From assembly GCF_049800915.1 (NCBI RefSeq), contig NZ_JBNAFY010000003.1, forward strand, positions 186,001 through 250,000: DNA of 64,000 bases, written 5' to 3'. Made by a program: the position numbers and the translations under genes. Positions 57,276 through 64,000 of this stretch are shown one piece after another. The notes beneath the pieces were generated by a model. That model searched no databases and had not been told where the DNA came from. It was given only the letters and a program-made list of their open reading frames with translations. Within the stretch, counting starts at the first letter, position 1, and every line of letters starts with the position of its first letter. The stretch comes from Amaricoccus macauensis_A. Lineage in GTDB: Bacteria > Pseudomonadota > Alphaproteobacteria > Rhodobacterales > Rhodobacteraceae.

Positions 57276-57377
57276 TCATCGGATACGTGGCCAAACGTAT
57301 TCGATGATCTTGATCGCAATGAGCACAAGCTCAGCTGCGATCTCGAACAGGCTGAAGTCTGGTGGTCCTTGAGACAT
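57276..57377 (-). CDS. Small amphipathic 33-residue protein
   Basis: The ORF begins MSQGPPDFSLFEIAAELVLI and continues AIKIIEYVWPRIR. It is preceded by an AAGGAAGAG ribosome-binding site six bases from the ATG. Charged residues at 11, 15, 22 and 25 fall on one face of a helix, so residues 9-28 form an amphipathic or membrane helix. I do not recognise a family; small membrane toxins and membrane-active peptides look similar. It lies in the 458-bp gap between mscS and ccmH, opposite in strand to the glyoxalase fragment. Confidence 0.55.
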   Translation of the reverse strand: MSQGPPDFSLFEIAAELVLIAIKIIEYVWPRIR

Positions 57378-57457
57378 GATCTCTTCCTTTTGTGAAAGCG
57401 CTCAGCGCCAATCGCTGTGCCACTACCAGTAGAGGATTACCGCAGGGGATACGCAAT

Positions 57458-57571
57458 ATGAAGATCAAATATCTCCACACAATGGTGCGCGTCACCGATA
57501 TCGAGGAATCGAAGAAGTTCTACTGCGATCTTCTCGGCCTGCCGCTCAAACCGGTTTCTTTACAGGCTTAG
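57458..57571 (+). pseudogene. N-terminal fragment of a glyoxalase/VOC protein
   Basis: The frame reads MKIKYLHTMVRVTDIEESKK then FYCDLLGLPLKPV, the first strand and helix of a lactoylglutathione lyase-like VOC protein. It stops after 37 residues at a TAG that overlaps the ccmH stop codon. GGGGA precedes the ATG, so it may still be translated. It looks like a gene cut by a deletion at the ccmH end. Confidence 0.75.
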
Positions 57572-58029
57572 TCGGATTGCAGGCCCTCAAGGCGTCTGCG
57601 TTCCTCTTCCGAGAGCGGCGCGGCGGGGCTGACGGGCGCGGAGTTCGCGCGGGAGCGGATGAAGGCCACGGCGATGGCCCCGCCAAACAGCAGGAAGAGC
57701 GGCCCCGAGAGCCAGAGCAGCGCGTTCGAGGCCGAGAAGGGCGGGCGCATCAGGACATATTCGCCGTAGCGGTCGACGACGAAATCGATGGCTTCGGCAT
57801 CGCTGTCTCCCTCGACGAGGCGTTCGCGCACAAGAAGCCGCAGGTCACGGGCGATCTCGGCATTGGATTCGTCGATGGATTCGCTCTGGCAGACGACGCA
57901 GCGCAGTTCGGCGGTGATGGCGCGGGCGCGGGCCTCCATCTCGGGATCGTCGAGCACCTCGTCGGGCTGGATCGCCTGGGCCATAAGCGGCGCGAGGGTG
58001 AGGCAGAGGGCGAGGATCAGGCGACGCAT
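57568..58029 (-). CDS. ccmH: Cytochrome c-type biogenesis protein CcmH
   Basis: CcmH keeps apocytochrome c cysteines reduced and helps ligate heme. It has a signal peptide, the RCVVCQ redox motif at ~residue 43, and one membrane anchor (WLSGPLFLLFGGAIAVAFI). Length (153 residues) fits the short CcmH form. It starts 4 bp after the ccmF stop. Confidence 0.94.
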   Translation of the reverse strand: MRRLILALCLTLAPLMAQAIQPDEVLDDPEMEARARAITAELRCVVCQSESIDESNAEIARDLRLLVRERLVEGDSDAEAIDFVVDRYGEYVLMRPPFSASNALLWLSGPLFLLFGGAIAVAFIRSRANSAPVSPAAPLSEEERRRLEGLQSD

Positions 58030-58033
58030 GGGC

Positions 58034-60019
58034 TTACTCCGCTGGCATCGCAGCCGCCGGCGGACGGGCGGCCCGCTTGGGCGCGCCGACCCGGTAGCGG
58101 CGATCGGTGAGGCTGACCACGCCGCCGATCGACATCAGCAGCGCCCCGCCCCAGATCCAGTTGGCGAAGGGTTTCACGTAGGTTCTGAGCGCCCAGCCGC
58201 CGCCCTCCTGCGCGTCGCCCAGCGCCACGTAGACATCGCGGGTGACGCTGCGGTCGATGCCGGCTTCGGTCGTGGGCATCCGCTGGACGGGGTAGACGCG
58301 CTTTTCGGGGGTGACGGTCGCGATCACGTTGCCCCCGTCGAGGATGGAGACATGGGCGCGCTGGAACTCGTAGTTCGGTCCCTGCCCCTGCTCGATCCGC
58401 TCGAGCCGCAGGGTATGGCCCGCGACCTCGAACGTGTCGCCCGGATTGGCGACGCGGATGTCTTCCTGCGCCCAGGCGGTGATGCAGGCGATGCCGAAGA
58501 TCGTGACGCCGAGGCCGGAGTGGGCCAGCGCCTTGCCCCATTCGGCGCGGGGGAAGTTCCCCAGCCGGCGCAGGGTTTCGGAGGCCGGCGCCTTGCCGAG
58601 CTTCGCGCGGGAGAGGAGGTCCATGGCAGCGCCGCCCACGAGCCAGACGGCCAGCGTGATGCCGATGGGCGCCAGGATCGAGCCGCCGGTCTGGAGCGCC
58701 CAGACGAGCGCGCCGAGGGCGATGGAGAGCGCGAGCACGCCCCAGAGCGGCTGCATGGCCTTGCCGAGCGCGCCGCGCTTCCAGGGCAGGATGGCGAAGG
58801 GCGGCAGGATCACCGCGAGGGCCACCATGAAGGGGGTGAAGGCAAGGTCGAAGAAGGGTGCGCCAACCGAGACCTTGCGGCCGAAGAAGAGCTCCGCACC
58901 CAGCGGCCAGATGGTGCCGAAGAACACCACGAAGGTCGCGACCACCAGCAGGAGGTTGTTGAAGACGAGCCCGCTTTCGCGGCTGGTGGCGGAGAAGACC
59001 GAGTTCGAGCGCAGCATGGGTGCGCGCCAGGCGTAGAGCGTGAGCGAGCCGCCGATGAAGGCCGCGAGGATCCAGAGCAGGAAGACGCCGCGTTCGGGGT
59101 CGTTGGCGAAGGCGTGGACGGAGGTGAGCACGCCCGAGCGGACGATGAAGGCGCCGATGAGCGAGAAGGAGAAGGCGAGGATGGCGAGGAGGATCGTCCA
59201 GCTCTTCAGCGTGTCGCGCTTCTCGACCACGATCGCCGAGTGCAGGAGCGCGCAGGAGATGAGCCAGGGCATGAAGCTCACGTTCTCCACCGGATCCCAG
59301 AACCACCAGCCGCCCCAGCCGAGCTCGTAGTAGGCCCAGACCGAGCCGAGCGCGATGCCGAGCGTGAGGAAGACCCAGGCGAGCAGTGTCCAGGGCCGCA
59401 CCCAGCGTGCCCAGGCGGCATCGACCCGGCCCTCGATCAGGGCCGCGATGGCGAAGGAATAGGCCATCGAGAGGCCGACGTAGCCGAGGTAGAGAAACGG
59501 TGGATGGAAGGCGAGGCCCGGGTCCTGCAGGAGCGGGTTGAGGTCGTTGCCGTCGAGCGGCGGGTTCGGGAGCCGCAGGAAGGGATTCGACGTGAGCAGG
59601 ATGAAGGCGAAGAAGGCCACTGCAATCGAGGCCTGCACGGCGAGCACGCGGGCCTTGAGCCCGTCGGGGAGGTTCTTGCCCCACCAGGCGACCATGGCAC
59701 CGAAGAGCGTCAGGATCAGCATCCAGAGCATCATCGAGCCCTCGTGATTCCCCCAGACGCCGGTGATCTTGTAGAGCAGCGGCTTGTGGGAATGGGAATT
59801 CGCGGCCGCCAGCCTGAGCGAGAAGTCGGAGACGACGAAGGCATAGGTGAGCGCGAGGAATGCCGCGAGGGTCAGCGCGAACTGCACGCTGGCGGCCGGC
59901 ACCGCCACCCGCATCCAGTCCGACCAGCCACGGTCTGCGCCGATCATCGGCACGATCATCTGCACGACGGCGACGAGGAAGGCGAGGATCAGGGCGATGT
60001 GCCCAAGTTCGACGATCAT
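58034..60019 (-). CDS. ccmF: Cytochrome c heme lyase CcmF
   Basis: CcmF is the large heme handling/ligation subunit of the Ccm system. It has about 15 membrane helices and the conserved tryptophan-rich heme motif GWGGWWFWDPVENVSFMPW at ~residue 235, with His residues in the usual helices. Length (661 residues) is typical. It is transcribed with ccmH, whereas ccmE lies separately upstream beyond the GST, DUF1127 and GTA lysis genes. Confidence 0.95.
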   Translation of the reverse strand: MIVELGHIALILAFLVAVVQMIVPMIGADRGWSDWMRVAVPAASVQFALTLAAFLALTYAFVVSDFSLRLAAANSHSHKPLLYKITGVWGNHEGSMMLWMLILTLFGAMVAWWGKNLPDGLKARVLAVQASIAVAFFAFILLTSNPFLRLPNPPLDGNDLNPLLQDPGLAFHPPFLYLGYVGLSMAYSFAIAALIEGRVDAAWARWVRPWTLLAWVFLTLGIALGSVWAYYELGWGGWWFWDPVENVSFMPWLISCALLHSAIVVEKRDTLKSWTILLAILAFSFSLIGAFIVRSGVLTSVHAFANDPERGVFLLWILAAFIGGSLTLYAWRAPMLRSNSVFSATSRESGLVFNNLLLVVATFVVFFGTIWPLGAELFFGRKVSVGAPFFDLAFTPFMVALAVILPPFAILPWKRGALGKAMQPLWGVLALSIALGALVWALQTGGSILAPIGITLAVWLVGGAAMDLLSRAKLGKAPASETLRRLGNFPRAEWGKALAHSGLGVTIFGIACITAWAQEDIRVANPGDTFEVAGHTLRLERIEQGQGPNYEFQRAHVSILDGGNVIATVTPEKRVYPVQRMPTTEAGIDRSVTRDVYVALGDAQEGGGWALRTYVKPFANWIWGGALLMSIGGVVSLTDRRYRVGAPKRAARPPAAAMPAE

Positions 60020-60116
60020 GCGCGGGCTCCGATGCTGGCAGCCCGGGCTTTATGCTCAAGATTTCCCGCGGGATCAAATCAACTAAGGTGGAAGACCCTG
60101 CGTGTTGCGGAAGAGA

Positions 60117-60755
60117 TCAGGCGTCCATAAAGAACGCCTCGGGCGTCTTCATCGCGGGAAGCGCGCGCATGGCTGCGATCCAGCCCGACATCACCGGGGT
60201 CGGTTCGACGCCGGCCTTCTCGAGCCACTGGACATAGCCCCAGATGGCGCAATCGCCGATGCCGGGGCCAAGCCCGTGGAAGAACGGCCCGGCCCCGAGG
60301 AGTTGTGCGAACCGGGCGCAATCGACATCGTAGCGCCCCTTGAGCCACTCCACCGCCCGCGCAAGTGGCTCCGTCTCCGGCACGCGGCGCGGCTCATCCT
60401 GCGTGCGGCGCGATTCAATAAGCTGCGGCAGGCACATTCCGATGCGGTTTGCCTCCCACATCAGCAGCTCGCGCCCGCGGCGCAGACCCCCCGCCGTCTC
60501 CCCGCCCAAGCAGGCAAAGCGGCTGGCGATCTCCATGAGGATCGCGCCGGACTGGAAGAAGGGTTCGCCGTCGATCAAGAGAAGCGGCACCTCCGCAAGC
60601 GGGCTCGCGGCCAGGAATTCCGCCGGGCGGCTTTCCGGGGCGGCCCAGATGTCCACCAGCACGGTGCGGTGATCGACCCCGGCCAGAGACAGCGCGAGGG
60701 CGACCTTGCAGGCATGGCCGGACTCGGGGTGACCGTAGAGAAGGATGTCTGTCAT
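60117..60755 (-). CDS. Glutathione S-transferase family protein
   Basis: A 212-residue GST with the thioredoxin-like half (ILLYGHPESGHACKVALALS, then SPLAEVPLLLIDGEP and SGAILMEIA as the glutathione-binding Ser segment) and the all-helical half. The ATG at 60755 gives the usual GST start. Substrate unknown. Confidence 0.87.
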   Translation of the reverse strand: MTDILLYGHPESGHACKVALALSLAGVDHRTVLVDIWAAPESRPAEFLAASPLAEVPLLLIDGEPFFQSGAILMEIASRFACLGGETAGGLRRGRELLMWEANRIGMCLPQLIESRRTQDEPRRVPETEPLARAVEWLKGRYDVDCARFAQLLGAGPFFHGLGPGIGDCAIWGYVQWLEKAGVEPTPVMSGWIAAMRALPAMKTPEAFFMDA

Positions 60756-60950
60756 GGGACCGCCGGAAGAGGGGAGACGCCCGAAGACTGCCAAATGTGC
60801 CGGGCCGGGTAAAGCGGCCCCTGCCCCGGTCCCGGCCCTGTTCCGCCATGCGCCCTCCGCATCCCAGCCCTACCGAAACGGAAATTGTGCAGGTGCAGCA
60901 TTCGCCTATGTATGGAGCAACGCAGATATTCAGATGGAAGGATGCACCAC

Positions 60951-61202
60951 ATGAGCATCGCCTCTTTCGAACACGGCACCCGCACCACCTCGCTGAAACC
61001 GGCTGTCTTCGCCAAGATCGACGCATGGCTCGATGGCTTTCGCCGGGACCGGGCCGAAGCGCGCCGCCGTCGCGAGATCTATGCCCGCGTGTGCCGCGAA
61101 TTGTCGCTTCTTTCCGATTCCGACCTCGCCGATCTCAAGCTGTTTCGCAGCGACATCCCGCGGATTGCCCGCGAAGAAGCCTATGGCGGCGTGAAGGCCT
61201 GA
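60951..61202 (+). CDS. DUF1127-containing small protein
   Basis: This 83-residue basic protein carries a C-terminal DUF1127-like segment (YARVCRELSLLSDSDLADLKLFRSDIPRIAREEAYG), where the Arg-rich helix is typical; DUF1127 proteins in related bacteria affect RNA turnover and phosphate or stress responses. ATG 60951 is chosen over 60942 because GGAAGGA lies eight bases before it. Confidence 0.82.
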   Translation: MSIASFEHGTRTTSLKPAVFAKIDAWLDGFRRDRAEARRRREIYARVCRELSLLSDSDLADLKLFRSDIPRIAREEAYGGVKA

Positions 61203-61208
61203 GGCACC

Positions 61209-61826
61209 TCAGGGCTGCCTTGCGCCTGACCTCACGCGCCATTCCTCCACGGCGGCATTGAATTCCGGGTCGGATGCCCGGACTTCCACGGCGGGTTCGC
61301 TGCCGGTGCTGCCGAACGAGGCGTTTTGGAAAACCGATCCCAGGAGCGGGGTCGGCTCGGCGCCGTCACTGGAACGCGTGACCGAGAGCGTCTTGGTGAT
61401 GGCCTGTGTCTTCGAGGGCCGTGCCTTCTGCTGGGTGCGGAAATGGTGCAGTTCGCGCGCACCAAAGTAGAACGAGACGATCGCCCCGAGCAGCCACCAG
61501 AGCTGGTCCGGGATGAGATTGAGGCCCGTCATCCGTTCGGAAAAGCCCTGCGGATCGGCCATTGCATAGACGAACAGCAGAAGCGTGCCGATGGCCAGCA
61601 TGGGCCGGGGCAGACGGTTGAGGCCCTCGACGAAGCGGTCGAAGGGCCCCAGCGGCGGCCGTGAATACTCGGCCTTGTACTGATCGAGCGTGCCCTTGAT
61701 CCGCTCGAGATCGGCCTGGTCCTGCTCGGCGGCGTTCCCGACAAACACCTCAGCCACACCACCCACGGCCCCCCCGATCTGCTCTGCGGTGCGGCCCAGG
61801 CCGACGACGCGTCCTATCAGTCCCAT
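61209..61826 (-). CDS. GTA-type holin (3TM holin family)
   Basis: A 205-residue protein resembling the holin of Rhodobacter gene transfer agents (family called GTA_holin_3TM). It has a central hydrophobic pair (PRPMLAIGTLLLFVYAMA and LWWLLGAIVSFYFGARE) and soluble ends. It would open the inner membrane for GTA release. GAGGA precedes the ATG, which overlaps the endolysin stop by 10 bp. Confidence 0.85.
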   Translation of the reverse strand: MGLIGRVVGLGRTAEQIGGAVGGVAEVFVGNAAEQDQADLERIKGTLDQYKAEYSRPPLGPFDRFVEGLNRLPRPMLAIGTLLLFVYAMADPQGFSERMTGLNLIPDQLWWLLGAIVSFYFGARELHHFRTQQKARPSKTQAITKTLSVTRSSDGAEPTPLLGSVFQNASFGSTGSEPAVEVRASDPEFNAAVEEWRVRSGARQP

Positions 61827-62428
61827 GCTGCTGTCCTCTCGTCATGCTGTTCGCGGGTGAAATGGAAGCGGGGCGCGATGAACTCCTCGGCCCGCACGAT
61901 CCAGCCGCCCTTGCCACCGTCCCGCCTGCGGGCATATTTCCGGCTGGCCGGACGGCGGTCCGCAAGCTTGTAGTAGTAGTTGCGGCGGGCGATGCCGTAG
62001 GCGTCCACAAGATGGTCCGGTGCGGCTGCCATGGCCTTTTCGACCGCTGCGGCGGTCTTGGGGCCGATCTGGCCGTCAGCGGTCAGGGACTGGCCGAAAT
62101 ATCCGGTGAGCCCCTGCAGGATGCGCACGGCATTGGCGCCCGCATTGACCTGCATGTCAAAGACGCTCGCCTGGAGCGGATCGGGCAGTTCGCTGATCCG
62201 GGGGCCGTGGAAGTAGTGGTTCACGTAGATCTCGATCGCCTGTTCGAGGCTGAGGGCCTTCACGTCGGCGGTCGTCACCCGGCCGTCGCCGGTGAGGTCG
62301 ATGCCGAGGGAACGCATGGTGTGGATGGTGACACCGAAGTTGGTCGCCCCACCCGGGTCGTCGGGGTCGTTCACATACCCCCCTTCGCGGCGCACGATCT
62401 CTGCCGCGATCTCGTTTACGGAATGCAT
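61817..62428 (-). CDS. GTA-type endolysin (holin-associated N-acetylmuramidase)
   Basis: The first ~95 residues are a GH108 muramidase with the Glu motif EIVRREGGYVNDPDDPGGATNF, core ReGGyvndp; residues ~100-180 are a PG_binding_3-like domain (ADGQIGPKTAAAVE). It is the lysozyme partner of the holin, which it overlaps. In R. capsulatus the holin/endolysin pair (rcc00556/00555) is the lysis module of the GTA and is also away from the main head-tail cluster. Confidence 0.88.
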   Translation of the reverse strand: MHSVNEIAAEIVRREGGYVNDPDDPGGATNFGVTIHTMRSLGIDLTGDGRVTTADVKALSLEQAIEIYVNHYFHGPRISELPDPLQASVFDMQVNAGANAVRILQGLTGYFGQSLTADGQIGPKTAAAVEKAMAAAPDHLVDAYGIARRNYYYKLADRRPASRKYARRRDGGKGGWIVRAEEFIAPRFHFTREQHDERTAAWD

Positions 62429-62558
62429 TTCGCCAATCCCTGACCTTCATGGAAATGGCGCGACTTTGACACGATTGAACTAAAATGCGGTTTATCGCCG
62501 TGGGATGCCACAGCGCGCGCCTCTTCGGCGCGGCCATTCCGATCGAGGGGCTTCTGGC

Positions 62559-63029
62559 CTAGCTTTCGGGCTGGGGGTTCACCCCGCCGCCGTGGCGCAG
62601 GAGGCCGCGCTCCTCGAGCGCGTCAGCGACCTCCTTGGGCATGTAGCTTTCGTCGTGCTTGGCGAGAACTTCGCTGGCCACGAACACGCCGTTCTCGAGG
62701 CTGCCGGTGGCGATCACCCCCTGCCCCTCGCGGAAGAGATCCGGCAGGATGCCCTCGAAGGTCACGTCCGTCTCGGCGCCGCCGTCGGTTACGGTGAACT
62801 TCACGGCGTGGGCCTCGTCCCCGCGGGTGAGCGAGCCTTCCTCGACCAGTCCGCCGATGCGGAAGCGCTCGCCGGGCTTTGGCGGGTCCAGGGCGATGTC
62901 CGAGGGGCTGCGGAAGAACTCGATGCCGTCTCGCATGCCGTATCCCACGAGCCCGGTCGCGGCCACGAGCATCACCGCTCCCAGTCCGACAAGCTGCATC
63001 CTGCGCTTCTTCTTCAGCCCCATGCCCAT
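62559..63029 (-). CDS. ccmE: Cytochrome c maturation heme chaperone CcmE
   Basis: CcmE carries heme covalently on a conserved His while handing it to CcmF. The chain starts with a basic tail and one anchor helix (LVGLGAVMLVAATGLVGYG), has the beta-barrel core (VTDGGAETDVTFEGILPDLF) and the heme-binding His in AKHDESYMP. Length (156 residues) is standard. It follows yihY on the same strand and is separated from ccmF by the GTA lysis pair, DUF1127 and a GST. Confidence 0.94.
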   Translation of the reverse strand: MGMGLKKKRRMQLVGLGAVMLVAATGLVGYGMRDGIEFFRSPSDIALDPPKPGERFRIGGLVEEGSLTRGDEAHAVKFTVTDGGAETDVTFEGILPDLFREGQGVIATGSLENGVFVASEVLAKHDESYMPKEVADALEERGLLRHGGGVNPQPES

Positions 63030-63056
63030 GGCGTGTCTTCCCGTTCCCTTTTCGGC

Positions 63057-63908
63057 CTAGCTGCCGTCCGGCTGCATCCGGTTGAGCGCCGCGTTGAACT
63101 CGGCTCCGAATATGATCACCATCCCGGTGATGTAGAAGAACATCAGCGTGATGATGACCCCGGCCAGTGTACCATACGTCACCGCATAGCTCGGTGCATA
63201 TGAGAGATAGGTCGAAAATGCGGTCGCGGCGATGATCCAGAGCAAGGCGGTGAGAATCACGCCCGGCCAGAGCCGGATGGAGCGCGACAGTCTCCGGCCC
63301 GGCAGGAACCGGTGCATGCCCCAGGCGAAGCTGACGAAGACGGCGAGTCCGAAGGCATAGGTGAGATAGCCGGTGATGCCGGGCACCTGCACGTGCAGAA
63401 GTTCTGTCGCCAGCCGGATCAGCAGTGGCGAGAGCAGGATCGTGAAGCCGAGCAGTGCCGCCACGATGGCGCCCACCATGACGAAGCCGATGGCCCTGAT
63501 CCGGTTGAGGAAGAACGGATCGGGCCGGACGAGGTAGGCGCGGTCGAAGGCCATGCGGATTGAATCGACCGCATTGGAGGCGACATAGATCGCGAAGAGC
63601 ACCGAGATCGTGAGGACCGAGTTGCTGCGGCCCTGGAGCACCTCGCCCACCACCGGCTCCAGCGTGCGGGCCATGTGCTCGGGGGCGATCTCGAAGAGCG
63701 CCTCGATCACCGCGTCCGTGTTGTCGGGGCCGACGATGAGGCCGGTAAGCGCGGTGGCGAAGATCAGGAACGGGAAGATCGACAGCAGGCAGGAGAAGGC
63801 GACGAAGCCAGCCATCGCAGCTCCGTCATTGCGGTTGAAACGCCTGATCGCATCCCAGAGCACGAGGAAGAAGCGCCTGGCCTTCAGGAATGCGTGCCGC
63901 GCCCTCAT
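63057..63908 (-). CDS. YihY/BrkB-family membrane protein
   Basis: A 283-residue inner-membrane protein with six helices and the family's NRNDGAAMAGFVAFSCLL-type start, plus the C-terminal FFYITGMVIIFGAEFNAAL segment. The function is unsettled: members have been called virulence factor BrkB or ribonuclease BN, the latter incorrectly. Its ATG overlaps the argC stop (ATGA), so it is coupled to argC. Confidence 0.88.
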   Translation of the reverse strand: MRARHAFLKARRFFLVLWDAIRRFNRNDGAAMAGFVAFSCLLSIFPFLIFATALTGLIVGPDNTDAVIEALFEIAPEHMARTLEPVVGEVLQGRSNSVLTISVLFAIYVASNAVDSIRMAFDRAYLVRPDPFFLNRIRAIGFVMVGAIVAALLGFTILLSPLLIRLATELLHVQVPGITGYLTYAFGLAVFVSFAWGMHRFLPGRRLSRSIRLWPGVILTALLWIIAATAFSTYLSYAPSYAVTYGTLAGVIITLMFFYITGMVIIFGAEFNAALNRMQPDGS

Positions 63909-64000
63909 GGGAAGAGCGGCGGCGCCATCAGCCCCATGGTTTCGGGCAGGTCGAGCAGGAGGTTGGCATTCTGCACGGCCTGGCCCGAGGCGCCCTTCAT
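63905..64000 (-). CDS. argC: N-acetyl-gamma-glutamyl-phosphate reductase, 3' end only
   Basis: The last 31 residues read MKGASGQAVQNANLLLDLPE then TMGLMAPPLFP; the KGASGQAVQN-NL-LPET-GL wording is the characteristic C terminus of ArgC (arginine synthesis). The gene continues beyond the window, so the first in-window ATG is probably an internal Met (preceded in family members by Asn-Leu-Val). Confidence 0.9.
   Translation of the reverse strand: MKGASGQAVQNANLLLDLPETMGLMAPPLFP

Noticed and set aside
57788..60130. A 780-residue plus-strand frame opposite ccmH/ccmF
   Set aside because: Extremely Glu/Asp/Gly/Arg-rich, antisense to the strongly conserved CcmF; a coding shadow.
61209..62428. Holin and endolysin as part of a prophage
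   Set aside because: No other phage genes surround them, and both match the GTA lysis pair better than phage cassettes.

Overview
The window is a high-GC, gene-dense chromosomal stretch of an alphaproteobacterium, most likely a marine Rhodobacteraceae/Paracoccaceae (Roseobacter-type) species. Evidence for this is a BioMNY biotin ECF transporter, an FeS-type bacterial (6-4) photolyase, a phasin with a CTGC-N3-GCAG (PhaR-type) operator, a membrane urate hydroxylase PuuD with its own cytochrome c domain, several RTX secreted proteins, and the two-gene lysis cassette of a Rhodobacter-type gene transfer agent (GTA). No rRNA, integrase, transposase or CRISPR array is visible. One tRNA (Pro, UGG) is present.

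Layout: 0-9.8 kb holds a DMT transporter end, a chemoreceptor, an SGNH hydrolase, a glycine-zipper lipoprotein, a GlxA-type regulator, a YeeE/YedE transporter, an RTX-tailed subtilase and an aldo/keto reductase. 9.9-16.5 kb holds an orphan Imm11/DUF1629-like gene, a LysR regulator, a cupin, an ABC1 kinase, SseA, a GNAT interrupted by an apparent assembly artefact, and an aminotransferase. 16.5-23 kb is a biotin-linked region: a short acyl-CoA ligase and an atypical thiolase run towards an operon encoding phospholipase D, BioM, BioN, BioY and a nitroreductase. 23-31 kb holds the photolyase/SDR pair, an EEP-family phosphodiesterase, FabI, Gpt, a small kinase, PdxH and the phasin. 31-37 kb is an accessory-looking island: ankyrin and hypothetical genes less GC-rich than their neighbours, and four copies of a structured repeat (two in tandem with a 239-bp period) flanking old yellow enzyme, TetR, a double cold-shock protein, DUF192 and tRNA-Pro. 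37-43 kb has a CPA antiporter, then purine catabolism: PuuD, HIU hydrolase and an allantoinase-OHCU decarboxylase fusion, with ureidoglycine aminohydrolase 7 kb further on. 43-47 kb is a housekeeping run (radA-cvpA-purF-SDR). 47-54 kb has two more RTX proteins, an NTF2-like protein, an AraC regulator and a glycosyltransferase. 54-64 kb has a large MscS channel, a 33-residue small ORF, a glyoxalase fragment, ccmH-ccmF, a GST, DUF1127, the GTA holin and endolysin, ccmE, yihY and the 3' end of argC.

Together the genes describe a heterotroph that salvages biotin and purines, assembles c-type cytochromes through the Ccm system, stores polyhydroxyalkanoate, exports calcium-binding RTX proteins and can release GTA particles. 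The points most worth following up are the ligase plus Cys-deficient thiolase next to bioMNY, the structured repeat family around 32/36.6 kb, the four-unit 11-bp array at 54.4 kb, the amphipathic 33-residue protein at 57.3 kb, and the assembly error inside the GNAT gene.
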